IMG/VR virus record: IMGVR_UViG_3300048582_000084
Span: 17,137-81,136 of that record
Direction: 5' to 3' (one strand)
Length of the DNA: 64,000 nt
Source: a virus
Shown here: positions 1 through 9,723 of the stretch, piece after piece
Layout: each line of letters starts with the position of its first letter
Position numbering within the stretch: the first letter of the stretch is position 1
The notes under the pieces: model-generated
The model's database searches: none
What the model was told of the DNA's origin: nothing
Seen by the model: the letters and a program-made list of their open reading frames with translations, nothing else
Made by a program: the position numbers and the translations under genes

Positions 1-2
1 TG

Positions 3-3000
3 GCTGAAGAAGTGCGGCTCCAGATGGGCGACCGCCTTCCTATTGCTATGGCTGCTCTTAAGGCAGCGATGGAACGCGTCGATGGTGGCATAGTTGACGT
101 CAATAAGCGTTTTGAAGAGGGCACAATCGATGTTCGGCGCTATGCGATGGCGTTTGTTGAAGAAATCAACCGCATGTCGGGTGGGGCTGAGGCTCTACAG
201 CGGACCTCTACCAGCCTTAGCGCCGCTTTCGGTCGCCTAAGCACTGAATTCCTGCGCTTCTCGCAGGCTCTGGGCGAAGGCGGTCTTACCAACGCCACCA
301 TCACCGTGACTGAGAACCTTAGAAACCTCATGGAGACGGCGCGGGAATCCGGCGCTCTGAATGTTCTTGGAGATGTGCTGGAGAAACTTGCTAACAGCAT
401 GAACCTTTTTGTCGCTGCGGGTGTCGCCCTTGGCGCGCTGTTCGCTGGTCGCATGGTTCAGGCCTTGATATCGTTTGCCGCTGCTGCGAGCCCCGTCGTG
501 CGCGTTCTGTCTCTTCTTGCGGGCGGCGCTGTCCTGGCGTTTGAAATGATCGACCGCGTTACTTCTTCAGGTAGGGCCTTTAACACGTTTAACTCTGCCA
601 TGCGTGATTTCAACACGTCCGCAGAGAATGTTCGTGGCACAATCAGCCAGTTCAACAACGTACTGAGCCAGAATACGCAGCAACTTTCGTCTTCTTCTAC
701 CGCCGTCGAGCGGCGGATCGAGGCGCTTCGACGTTTGGGTGAAGGCGAAGCCGAAGCGACTCGCATCGCGGCGGCAGAAGAGCGCCGCCGCATACAAATC
801 CGCGCCGAGTCGATGCGGGCCGATCTGGCTCGCGCGGAAGCTGCACAGGCTACTCAGAACCGGCAGGCTCTCGGACGCACGGGGCGTGCCTTTGTTGATG
901 GATTTAACAACAGCAGGGCCATTGCTAATTCACCGCGCTTTAACAACATTGCCGACGACGCATCCGCGCACGTTGTTGCCCGATACAACGCTGGAATACA
1001 GGTTGTTACAGATTTTACTAGCGGTGTTCTCACCGCTAGGGAGGCTGTGCGTAAGCTTAATGAGACCTTCGCTGATGGCACCATGCCAAGTGAGATTGAC
1101 GCTATTCGACGCGCAATCAACGAAGCTTCTATGTCTGAGCAGTTCACGGCTAGCGAGGAAGCGATCCGGTCTGCCCGCCGCGAACTAGAGAGCATTGACC
1201 GGGCAATCGCAGAATTTGCCGCAAAATACTCGAATGCGATTAACATCCAAATTAACATGGATTTGGTGCGACGCGAACTTGCCGACGCCCCTAACACCGG
1301 CCAGAACGGTCGAAATGTTCAGCCTCTCTCCGGTGTAGATGCTCAGGGCAACCGGACAGGTGTAGACGGCACGACCGCGTCGGAGATTACACGAAACCCA
1401 ACACCAGCCCGCGCGGCACAAGCCGTTCGCACCGCCCTGACCGAACACAACCTCGACCGCACTATCGACGGCGGAAATCGCTTCGGTTTCGACGCTAGGG
1501 CCGTTAGCGACAGAGAGCTTATTACGCAACTACGCGGTAACCCTCTGTTCCGTAACCTTCTACCGGGAGCTTCCGCCGCTCTAGGTCGTGTCAACATAAA
1601 CGAGGGGGGTGGAGGCAACGCAGCCCGACTGGGCAACGCTGTTGGTGAACTGGTTCAGGACATCAACCGCCAAGCCGACGCAGCGGGTGTCGCTGAGGGC
1701 GCCGCGAAGGCCTATGCTGATGCACTCAACCGGCTGAAAGACGCCGCAGCAAACGCGCAGGGCGGGATCGACATCAACGCGGCCAGCACTGAAGTACTGG
1801 CTGCCGTTACTCGTCGTCTTAACTCTGAGTACGAGGCGTTCAACCGCTATGCCGCGCAGGCAATGGCGTCCAACAACGAAGTCGCTGATGCTTATATCCG
1901 TAGTTCTGAGGCAGGTCAGCAGGCCGAACTACGCATTCGCGCCATGACCGAAGCCCGTAAGACGGCTATTGAGTTCGAAGCCGACGGCGTAACTCGCACC
2001 GCTCTCTATAACCAGCGAGTGAACGAACTAATCACGACGCTGGGACAAGCTGAGCAGGCCGAACGCGGTCTCGCCGCAGCGCGCGAAATTAGCCGCAACA
2101 ATGATGAAATCGAAGTCCTTGAAGCCGAAAGCCGTCTAATCGCTTCCAACGCGGACGCCCGCGAGCGCGAGGTCGCGGCAATCCGCGCACGTCAGCAGGC
2201 CCGTGGGTCTGGTCGCGAGGATGCGGCTGGCCTCAGCGCCGCGCGTGTTGTCGAACTTCGGCAGCGGAACGAACTCATGTCTAACTCTTGGAATGAGATG
2301 GGCCGCGTCGCTGAACAAGCCTTCGAACGCGTCGGCTCCGCGATCACGGAAGCCTTCGCCAAGGGCGAAATTCGTGCGGTGAAGTTCAGCAACATCTACC
2401 GTGCCATCGTGTCTGAAATCATTCAGGCTACGCTGCGTATGGCGGTACTGAATCCTATTCTGAACAGCGCTCTTGGTGGCTCTCGCCCTACGATGGCTGG
2501 GCTGTTCCAAGCGCAAGCTTCTGGGGCTGCTTCTAGCGGGTCCGGTAGCTCTGGTATCGTTGGCGGCGCTGCCAGTATTGCTGGTATGGGAACTTCTATC
2601 AACAACTGGTGGAACGGAACTTCCTCGACCTCTGCCGCCCCCGCGTCAGGCGCTTCGGGAGGCTTTGCCGGTCTAGCTGGCATCGGAGCGTCTATCAGCA
2701 ACTGGTGGAATGGTACGCCAGCAACTGCTGCCGCTGCTTCTACCTACATGGGTCCAGGCGCATTGGCTGACGGCGCGGGCTTCCAGGCAGCAGGTGCTGG
2801 CGCCGCTCCAGCCGCCGCCTCGGGCGCAGCGGGCGGTGCTGGTAGCATGCTCGGCGGCATGGCCCTAGGCTTCGGTCTTGGGTCCATGGCTGGCGGTCTT
2901 GTCGCAGGCAACAGCCGTCCACGTCAGCAGAACGCTCAAATCGGCGCTGCTATCGGCGCCGTTGCTCTAGGCCCTATTGGGGGTCTCGCTGGCGGTCTAA

Positions 3001-5387
3001 TCGGCGGCGCTATCGGCCCAGGCAACCCTCGGTCCTTTGGTCACGTCGGCGTCGAGAGCCGCGACGGTCGTCTTGCTATCACAGGCAGCGGCGGAAAAAA
3101 TACTGACGTCGAAGCTCTACTGAGTTCCGCTCGTCGCGAAATTGAGAGCCTGAACGATCAGCTCGATCAGCGCGGCTGGAGCCTCGGCGGCTCGACCTAT
3201 CTCGGCAACGGCGTAGCCGACATCGAGCAGTTCGATACGCTGGGTGAAAGCACGGCACTGCGGCTGCGGACAGGCGACGCTAGGGTAGATGGAGCCATCG
3301 CCCGCGCTGATGGCGCGAGCCTGGAACGCCAGTTTTCGGTTGCCGAACGCGCCCAAAGTTTCGCAGACCAGCTTGACCAAATGACTAACGCGATCAAGGA
3401 CGCCACCAATCCGCTTGGCGGCATCACGCGAGAATTTGACGAGCTATGGGAACAAGCCGACCGTCTGGGCTTTGGTTGGGATCAGGTCACAGAGGCTGCC
3501 AATAACGCGGTCGCTGAATTCAATCGTAACCGCTATCGCGCGAACGAAGACGCCGCTATGGGTTTCGAGGGTCGCGCCGCCGGTACTGATCGTGCCAAGC
3601 AACTAGCCGCTCAGCAGCGTTCTCTTCAAATCGAACAACAGCGGGAGCGTGAAGACCTAGAGCGGGAACTGATGGCTCTAGGCCTAGATGCTCAATGGGT
3701 TGCCAATCTTCGCCCAGAACTTGAGCGCGCGCAGGCTGTAGAGACGGCAGCGATGGTGAAGGCGTGGGAAGCTCTATGGCGCTCTCAGCGCGAAGCTGTT
3801 GAGGGTCTATCGATCCGTGCTGACCGCGCTCGCGCATCGGTCTCTGGTAACGCTATGGACGCGCAGGGTGCAGACCTTCGCGCCTTTGACCTCCAGGCGT
3901 CCGGTGAAATCATTGACACACGACAGGCCCTTCTCGACCTAGGCCTAGCGGCTGACGCCGTTGAAGCGGAAATCCTCAAGCTTATCGCTACGCACGGGCT
4001 GGAGCGGCAGGCTATTGCCGAAACTTACCAAGCCCGGCGCAACGCTATCGCGACGTCGCTCGACGACCGACTGTTCGCGGCAACCACCGACACGCAGGGG
4101 CTTTCCGGAGCCTTGGCCGCGTTCGAACGGGCGGCTTCTCGGGAACGCGAGCAGGCTGCACGCGAGGGTCTTACGAACCTCGTCCAGCTAGAGGCTGTCC
4201 ATGCGGCCGAGCGTGCTGACCTGATCGAAGAGTTCGCCCGTCAATCCGCTGATCGCATCCGTGCGCTGGGCGGGAGCATTCGGTCCTTCTTGGATGGTCT
4301 CAGCACCGACGCGAGCATCACATCGCCTCAGGATCGTCTGGCGGCTGCTCAAGAGCAGTTCGGGCGCGACCTGACGCTGGCGCGCGGCGGCGATGAAGAA
4401 GCTCTCGGGCGGATCACCGGAACAGCGGATACGCTGCTGACTGCGGGTAAGGACATGTACGCGTCCAGCCCGCAGTTTCAGGCCATTCTGTCTATGGTTC
4501 GGTCGAGCCTTGAAAACCTACCCGCCGTCAAGAACTACGACGCGCTTATTTTGGCTGAATTGCAGAGTCTTCGTGACGGTATCGCCGTCGGCGTTGATCT
4601 TGAGGTCTTCCGTGTTATCACGGAAGCTCTGAACGCGCTGTCTCCTGTGGACCGGGAACGCCTTATCCAAGCTGCTACGGTTCTCCGCAACATCACGCAG
4701 ACTGTTCAGACGCCGAACGGCGACTCTCTGATCACTGAAGCCAATATCACGCGGCAGATTCAGCTAGGCTTCGACTACGCTGTGGCTAACCAGTTCTCTT
4801 ATCTGCACAACCTTGCGGATATTCGCATGTTTCTGTCGCATATTCGGGACATGGCTCGCGGCGGCGCTGGTGGTCTGCGTGTTACGACCTATCAGGCCAG
4901 CGGCGCGGCCAATGACGACTACGCTCGCGGATCGTCCAGCCAGATTAACCCACTGTTCAACCCACTTCCGGCGAGAATCGGCGGCGTAGTCCGCAACTAC
5001 GGCGGGCTTCAGTCCGGTGGATGGGTCGGGAACGGCGCATGGAACCGCGACAGTGTCATCGCTGGTTACGCGGGAGGCGGGTCGATCATGCTGGCCGGTG
5101 GTGAACATGTCACGAACGCTGTCCAGGCCGCTCGATATGAGCCCATTTTGAATAGCATCAATACTGGCGACTATAACCCCAACTTCGGGGGAGGCGAGAT
5201 GACAGCTCAGCTCTCCGCTCTAGCCTCTCAAGTTGCGATGCTTAACACTCAGGTCTCTAACCTACGCGAAGAAGCCGCACGTACCGCTGAAGCAGCGGAG
5301 CGAACGGCCGACGCTGCGGAAGATACCGCAAAGACGAACAAGACAATGGCACGAAACGAAAGTGTCGCGGCTCGGAGGGTGGCGTAA
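3..5387 (+). CDS. Tail tape measure protein (5' end cut by window)
   Basis: Very long protein that sets tail length and is packed in the tail tube. The frame is open to the left edge, so the true start lies outside; the first visible GTG (12) is probably internal. The N-terminal part is helical and fits the tape-measure domain. Around residues 830-1020 there is a Gly/Ala/Ser-rich stretch with GG-rich hydrophobic segments, as expected for the membrane-active part. Long helical, coiled-coil-like segments follow. The C-terminus has the usual GGWVGNGAWNRDSV / AGGEHVTNA motif and ends in an Ala/Glu/Arg/Thr coiled coil. The stop overlaps the start of the hub gene (TAATG). The family call is strong from length, composition and C-terminal motif; the exact subfamily is not determined. 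Confidence 0.9.
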   Translation, partial: AEEVRLQMGDRLPIAMAALKAAMERVDGGIVDVNKRFEEGTIDVRRYAMAFVEEINRMSGGAEALQRTSTSLSAAFGRLSTEFLRFSQALGEGGLTNATITVTENLRNLMETARESGALNVLGDVLEKLANSMNLFVAAGVALGALFAGRMVQALISFAAAASPVVRVLSLLAGGAVLAFEMIDRVTSSGRAFNTFNSAMRDFNTSAENVRGTISQFNNVLSQNTQQLSSSSTAVERRIEALRRLGEGEAEATRIAAAEERRRIQIRAESMRADLARAEAAQATQNRQALGRTGRAFVDGFNNSRAIANSPRFNNIADDASAHVVARYNAGIQVVTDFTSGVLTAREAVRKLNETFADGTMPSEIDAIRRAINEASMSEQFTASEEAIRSARRELESIDRAIAEFAAKYSNAINIQINMDLVRRELADAPNTGQNGRNVQPLSGVDAQGNRTGVDGTTASEITRNPTPARAAQAVRTALTEHNLDRTIDGGNRFGFDARAVSDRELITQLRGNPLFRNLLPGASAALGRVNINEGGGGNAARLGNAVGELVQDINRQADAAGVAEGAAKAYADALNRLKDAAANAQGGIDINAASTEVLAAVTRRLNSEYEAFNRYAAQAMASNNEVADAYIRSSEAGQQAELRIRAMTEARKTAIEFEADGVTRTALYNQRVNELITTLGQAEQAERGLAAAREISRNNDEIEVLEAESRLIASNADAREREVAAIRARQQARGSGREDAAGLSAARVVELRQRNELMSNSWNEMGRVAEQAFERVGSAITEAFAKGEIRAVKFSNIYRAIVSEIIQATLRMAVLNPILNSALGGSRPTMAGLFQAQASGAASSGSGSSGIVGGAASIAGMGTSINNWWNGTSSTSAAPASGASGGFAGLAGIGASISNWWNGTPATAAAASTYMGPGALADGAGFQAAGAGAAPAAASGAAGGAGSMLGGMALGFGLGSMAGGLVAGNSRPRQQNAQIGAAIGAVALGPIGGLAGGLIGGAIGPGNPRSFGHVGVESRDGRLAITGSGGKNTDVEALLSSARREIESLNDQLDQRGWSLGGSTYLGNGVADIEQFDTLGESTALRLRTGDARVDGAIARADGASLERQFSVAERAQSFADQLDQMTNAIKDATNPLGGITREFDELWEQADRLGFGWDQVTEAANNAVAEFNRNRYRANEDAAMGFEGRAAGTDRAKQLAAQQRSLQIEQQREREDLERELMALGLDAQWVANLRPELERAQAVETAAMVKAWEALWRSQREAVEGLSIRADRARASVSGNAMDAQGADLRAFDLQASGEIIDTRQALLDLGLAADAVEAEILKLIATHGLERQAIAETYQARRNAIATSLDDRLFAATTDTQGLSGALAAFERAASREREQAAREGLTNLVQLEAVHAAERADLIEEFARQSADRIRALGGSIRSFLDGLSTDASITSPQDRLAAAQEQFGRDLTLARGGDEEALGRITGTADTLLTAGKDMYASSPQFQAILSMVRSSLENLPAVKNYDALILAELQSLRDGIAVGVDLEVFRVITEALNALSPVDRERLIQAATVLRNITQTVQTPNGDSLITEANITRQIQLGFDYAVANQFSYLHNLADIRMFLSHIRDMARGGAGGLRVTTYQASGAANDDYARGSSSQINPLFNPLPARIGGVVRNYGGLQSGGWVGNGAWNRDSVIAGYAGGGSIMLAGGEHVTNAVQAARYEPILNSINTGDYNPNFGGGEMTAQLSALASQVAMLNTQVSNLREEAARTAEAAERTADAAEDTAKTNKTMARNESVAARRVA

Positions 5388-8116
5388 TGCCTTACCTCCT
5401 CCGCGCGCAGCCTTACGATGAGGCTCTCCCAGGTATCCGAAGCCTATATTTCAGTGATGTGGGCTTCACTACCACTCCCGCAGAATCACCCGCGAACGTC
5501 TACTGGGACCGCCGTATTGAGGTTCCTTTGGTAGTTCAGCAGAGCCTATTCTCGGACAGTTCGGTCGGTGGTCGGAGCGAGATCAGCTTCGGTCGCATCA
5601 GTCTGGCTAACGATGACGGCGCTCTAAATGTTCTTGGAGATTACGACTGGGACGGTCGCCTCATTGAGGTACTGTACACAGAAAAAGAACGGCCGGTTTA
5701 TGCTGATTTCATTGCTGTTTTCAGCGGCACCGCCGAGCAGTTTCTTCTTGGTGATATCGTTGAGATTGAGGTCCGAGACCTTCAAATTCTGTTTGAAGAG
5801 CCATTTCAGCCGAGCAAATTCCTTGGAACAGGCGGCGTCGAAGGCCCTACCGAGTACACCGGTCGCCGTAAACCTCACCTTCTCGGGACAAAAAGACAGT
5901 TCACGCCGTTGCCTCTTGATCCCGCAAATCTAGTGTGGTGCTACCACAGCGGTCCAGCAGGCGGCGTCCTGGGAGTTAAGGACTCTGGCGCCGATCTCCC
6001 CTATGCGGGCGACTACCCGAGCTACGCCGCGCTTATCGCTGCGTCCATCCCTGCTGGTCAATATGCGACATGTAATGCTCTTGGACTTCTGCGTTTGAAT
6101 GCTCCACCAATCGGCGTACTCACTATTGATGCTGAGGGTCAGCGCGAAAATCTTCTGATTTCTCCTTTCACGCTGACCCGCACTCAAGCGGGCGGCGCGT
6201 CTTCGACTGCATTGAACAGCGACGGTTTGACTTGGCGCGAGTATGTCGCCAACGCCGCGCGCACGAACGGAACCGCACGCGGTCGCCTTCTTGAGGGCGA
6301 ACGGACCAACGGTATCCGGAACATTCGGGCAGAGGGCACAGCGGGCGCACTTCCTACCAACTGGGCACGCGTCAACGCCGGATCGGGTGTTAATCCTACA
6401 TATTCCGCGATTACAGCGAACGGTATGACAGGACTTCGAATCACATATGTCGGAACCACCGCAGGCGTTCCGGGTACGGAAACTATCGAGTTCGATGGGC
6501 GAACTCCCGGTATTTTCGCCGCGAACGCGGGGGTTCTTATCAACAGCTCGTTTTTCTACCGCCTATCCAGTGGAGCCCTGCCTGTAGGCGCTCCGGTTGT
6601 ACAGAATCGAATTGTTACCTTCAACAATGCTGGCACTGTTATCGCCGCTACTGGTCAAAATTTTACGGCGTTGGATGGTGACATTCGCAGGACTTCCCAC
6701 ACCCACACCCCCGCCGCAGGCGTTGGAGTAAACGGTAGAGCTATCAGCGGTATTCACTTTGGGACGTGGCCCGCGAGTACTGCTGTAAATTTTTCTATCG
6801 ACGTTTTTTGGCCGCAACTTGAGACGGGGTGGTCTGCCTCGTCCCCAATTCTTCCGACAAGCGGCACTCCCGCTTCGGCTACTCGCGGTTCCGATATTGT
6901 TTCTGCTCCTTTGTCTTCCTTGGGTGTACCTTCGACGGGAACATGCACGGTTCTGTGGAGTGGCGTAATTCCACAACAATCCCCGACAGGTTTTGGTCAA
7001 AACCTAGTACAGCTTGAACAAACTGGCTCAGACGCCAACAGCTATAGGCTCCGCAACCCCGCTGCCAGCAACAGTATTGATTTGATGCGAGTCAACGCAG
7101 GCGTTGTTAGCAGCATCTCTCTTGGCACGATGACTCCGGGCACGGCGTTTAGAGCGGGTTTCGTTATCAACGGTTCTGGCCGAATGGCTGGAAGTTTCAA
7201 CGGCGGCGCGGTTCAAGCCGTGACTGGAGGCGTGACGACAGGCCTGACGGACATGCGGGTTGGAAACATTGTCAGCGGACTACAACCGCTGTTCGGTGAT
7301 GTTGCTGTGTTCCGTGTGCTTCCATACGCCCTATCAGACGCGGACCTCCAAACCGCAGTTGCGGCCCTGCCCGTCGTTAATGGGACGCTGAAAACTTTTG
7401 CCGATATCGCCCAGCACAGTATTCTTCGCTCTGTCCCTCTGACCCTCGCAGATTTCAACCCGACGACTGTAAGTGCGCTGAACACTAGCTGTTCGCAAGG
7501 CCTAGGTTACTGGTACGGTGGAGATTCCGAAGAACCACTACGTGGTGTACTGGACACACTCGCGTCGAGTGTGGGCGTTTATTACGGGTTTGACGAGTCG
7601 AGGAAGATTTTCTTCGGACGGTTCGAGGCTCCAGCCGTCACGCCTGACTATGTGTTTAGTGAGCGAGACATTTACGACCTTCAACCTATCCCAGCGGATC
7701 GCCGCCTCAAGACTCAGATCGTAGCGTGGGGAGAGCGCGTCAGGCCTCTGGAAGATCAAGAGATTGCCGGTACCATTACTGGAACCTCACGAACCGCTTT
7801 GATGGAGAAGTGGCGGCTTGAGACCCATACAAGTTCTTCTGTCGCGACAGCTTCCCTACTCGCGCGCGAAGAACGCATTGATAGCTCCTTCGACGTCCTT
7901 GCGGATGCTCAGAACGAAGCGCAGCGCCGTGTTGCGCTCTTTGGTCCACGCCGTCAGGCGTTCACCGTGGAGGTCCCATTCACGCCGAACCTGCGACCAG
8001 GGCATACTGTCGAACTTCAAGACAGTCGCCTCATCGGTGTGGCTAAGCGCTTTCGGGTTCTTAAGATCGAGCGAGACGCGTCCGAGCAGAGAGTTACAAT
8101 GGAAGTTTGGGGATGA
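5387..8116 (+). CDS. Tail hub / baseplate protein with inserted lectin-like domain
   Basis: Translationally coupled to the tape measure gene (TAATG). Residues 1-165 and about 680-909 look like a siphovirus tail hub protein; the last part (RPGHTVELQDSRL, then a beta-rich end) is typical of hub proteins that carry the fibres. Between them, about residues 225-660, is a beta-rich insert that resembles the separate protein at 9724-10983: both have a GEGT/AEGT...PTNW segment, a SSFFYR motif, a WPQ(L/M)E motif, an SPxLP segment and a jellyroll-like C-terminal half. I read this as a concanavalin/LamG-like carbohydrate-binding module placed in the hub. Position and architecture support a tail-tip role; the exact family is inferred. 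Confidence 0.75.
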   Translation: MPYLLRAQPYDEALPGIRSLYFSDVGFTTTPAESPANVYWDRRIEVPLVVQQSLFSDSSVGGRSEISFGRISLANDDGALNVLGDYDWDGRLIEVLYTEKERPVYADFIAVFSGTAEQFLLGDIVEIEVRDLQILFEEPFQPSKFLGTGGVEGPTEYTGRRKPHLLGTKRQFTPLPLDPANLVWCYHSGPAGGVLGVKDSGADLPYAGDYPSYAALIAASIPAGQYATCNALGLLRLNAPPIGVLTIDAEGQRENLLISPFTLTRTQAGGASSTALNSDGLTWREYVANAARTNGTARGRLLEGERTNGIRNIRAEGTAGALPTNWARVNAGSGVNPTYSAITANGMTGLRITYVGTTAGVPGTETIEFDGRTPGIFAANAGVLINSSFFYRLSSGALPVGAPVVQNRIVTFNNAGTVIAATGQNFTALDGDIRRTSHTHTPAAGVGVNGRAISGIHFGTWPASTAVNFSIDVFWPQLETGWSASSPILPTSGTPASATRGSDIVSAPLSSLGVPSTGTCTVLWSGVIPQQSPTGFGQNLVQLEQTGSDANSYRLRNPAASNSIDLMRVNAGVVSSISLGTMTPGTAFRAGFVINGSGRMAGSFNGGAVQAVTGGVTTGLTDMRVGNIVSGLQPLFGDVAVFRVLPYALSDADLQTAVAALPVVNGTLKTFADIAQHSILRSVPLTLADFNPTTVSALNTSCSQGLGYWYGGDSEEPLRGVLDTLASSVGVYYGFDESRKIFFGRFEAPAVTPDYVFSERDIYDLQPIPADRRLKTQIVAWGERVRPLEDQEIAGTITGTSRTALMEKWRLETHTSSSVATASLLAREERIDSSFDVLADAQNEAQRRVALFGPRRQAFTVEVPFTPNLRPGHTVELQDSRLIGVAKRFRVLKIERDASEQRVTMEVWG

Positions 8117-8134
8117 CAAAAAATGTGGTATAAT
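8106..8134 (+). promoter_or_regulatory. Extended -10 promoter before the fibre genes
   Basis: The sequence TGGTATAAT (8126-8134) is a perfect extended -10 element (TGnTATAAT) in the 75-bp gap between the hub gene and the next tail gene. The -35 hexamer 17 bp upstream (TTTGGG, 8106-8111) is poor, as is usual for extended -10 promoters. It could give the fibre genes their own transcript. Confidence 0.55.
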
Positions 8135-8144
8135 CCGGTCCTTA

Positions 8145-8165
8145 GGGCTTAAAGCACTTTAGCCC
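8145..8165. promoter_or_regulatory. Palindrome at the fibre-gene promoter start point
   Basis: GGGCT-T-AAAGCACTTT-AGCCC forms a near-perfect inverted repeat beginning about 10 bp after the -10 element. Its centre AAAGCACTTT differs by one base from the AAAGTACTTT palindrome found seven times elsewhere in the window. It may be an operator or a 5' hairpin in the transcript; there is no T-run, so it is not a terminator. Confidence 0.4.
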
Positions 8166-8191
8166 CTTCATGTTTTCCCCTACCCAACGCT

Positions 8192-9070
8192 ATGCCCCGA
8201 GAGGCGATTTTGTCTAATCTTTCTATATTGTGGCGAAAGCCGACAGATTCTGGGACATTCAGCGGCGGTTCCTGGGCGGCTGGGCTACCGCTAAACAATC
8301 TGAAAACCGCAGACGTAAAGCAGGTTGCTAGGTCAACGAACGCAACCACAGCGTTTACTCAGTTTCGCGTCGATTGCGGCCTACCCATGAACGCTATTTC
8401 TATGTTCGCTGTCCTGAATCACAACATGTCTACTTCAGCTAGAATTAGATATGTAGTCACCAACAGCGAGACGGACGTTGTCCTTGATCGCGTCTATGAC
8501 AGCGGACTAATTCCCGTATGGGTTCCTACAGTCGGGTTTGGAACCCTGCCTTGGGGTGTAATGCCCTGGGACGGTATCTCAACTGATGGGTATCCCGGAG
8601 GCACTATCTGCTTTCATTTGGCGCCCGAACCTTACTATGGACGATACATTTTTATCTACATCGAGGATACGGCGAACCCGTCCGGATACATCGAAATTGG
8701 TAGGTTCCTCGCGGGAGAAGCGTGGTCTCCCGCCATCAACATGTCCTATGGCGCAGCTATTCAAGTTGTCGATCCCTCGGAAAGCCGCAGAACACGCGGC
8801 GGTAGGAAGATTGTCCAAGAGCGACCAAAGTATCGAACCCTCAATCTTACACTAGAGGATCAGAATCAGTACGATTCTCTCAGTGTTGTTTTTGAAATAT
8901 CCCGACAAGTTGGGAAGGGGGGTAACATGCTTGTTGTATATGACGTAGATGACAACTCTTCGATACTTTTCCGTCGCACATTCTACGGTTCTCTTGTCGA
9001 TACTGCCCCCATTTCTCAGACATACTACGATTCTTATTCGACAGAGTTCTCCTTAGAAGAGCTTATCTAA
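8192..9070 (+). CDS. Tail protein, unknown (discoidin-like fold possible)
   Basis: A 292-residue beta-rich protein with many aromatic and Gly residues, lying between the hub and fibre genes, so probably a tail-tip or fibre-linked component. No catalytic motif is visible. The start is uncertain: the ATG at 8192 has no clear ribosome site, while the TTG at 8210 (protein beginning SNLSILWRKP) is preceded by GAGAGGCGAT at good spacing and may be the real start. TTG is also the likely start of the next gene. Confidence 0.75.
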   Translation: MPREAILSNLSILWRKPTDSGTFSGGSWAAGLPLNNLKTADVKQVARSTNATTAFTQFRVDCGLPMNAISMFAVLNHNMSTSARIRYVVTNSETDVVLDRVYDSGLIPVWVPTVGFGTLPWGVMPWDGISTDGYPGGTICFHLAPEPYYGRYIFIYIEDTANPSGYIEIGRFLAGEAWSPAINMSYGAAIQVVDPSESRRTRGGRKIVQERPKYRTLNLTLEDQNQYDSLSVVFEISRQVGKGGNMLVVYDVDDNSSILFRRTFYGSLVDTAPISQTYYDSYSTEFSLEELI

Positions 9071-9103
9071 AATTCACTACACACCTTACTGGAGATTCTT
9101 TAG

Positions 9104-9721
9104 TTGACTTACCCTGTAACTTTCGGCGGGGAGACTTTCGTCGAATCTGATTTCACTGGTTACGCCTACACCAACAACTGGGAGCGTTTTCTGACTGCTT
9201 ATGCCCAGGCCGGTCAGGACGTCGAAGACCTCATTGCAGCAAGCACAGTATCTTTTGAAGGTATCCGTGAGGCGTCCGAAGACGCTAGGGACGCTTCCGC
9301 CGGGTCGGCCGCAGCAGCAGCGGCGTCTCTTGCAGCGGCTCAACTCCTCACAGGAGGCTCGCAAGGCATCGGGCCGGGCGCACTTTCGCTTCCCCGTGGT
9401 ATCGATCTAGGGGATGCGGCTTACTGGGACAGCATGTCACTCGCTGGGCGGTTCATCCTTCAGCAGAACACATCCTATCAGATGGTGCCTCAGGACTTTA
9501 GGAAGCTACTGTTGGGCCTAAGCGGGGCGCCTACATACACACTACCCCTGGCAAGCGATGTTCCCATCGGGTGGTGGGTAGAAGTTAAAGCGCGCGGTAC
9601 CACAATCACGGTTGCCCGAGCCGGGGCGGATACCGTTGACGGTACCACATCTCTTTCTATCACAACTGGTACAGCTCGGCGGATAGTCCGAAGCGGCGCC
9701 ACTTCGTTTGAGTCGATCTAA
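9104..9721 (+). CDS. Small tail fibre-like protein
   Basis: 205 residues, starting at TTG after CTGGAG. The N-terminus is a short globular segment with aromatic residues, followed by an Ala/Glu/Asp/Ser-rich helical region (about 55-85, including GSAAAAAASLAAAQ) typical of trimeric fibre stems, and a beta-rich C-terminal domain (TYTLPLASDVPIGWWVEV, TITVARAGADTVDG) seen at the tips of many phage fibres. Likely a structural fibre protein that forms or caps a short side fibre. Two bases separate it from the next gene. Confidence 0.7.
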   Translation: MTYPVTFGGETFVESDFTGYAYTNNWERFLTAYAQAGQDVEDLIAASTVSFEGIREASEDARDASAGSAAAAAASLAAAQLLTGGSQGIGPGALSLPRGIDLGDAAYWDSMSLAGRFILQQNTSYQMVPQDFRKLLLGLSGAPTYTLPLASDVPIGWWVEVKARGTTITVARAGADTVDGTTSLSITTGTARRIVRSGATSFESI

Positions 9722-9723
9722 AC

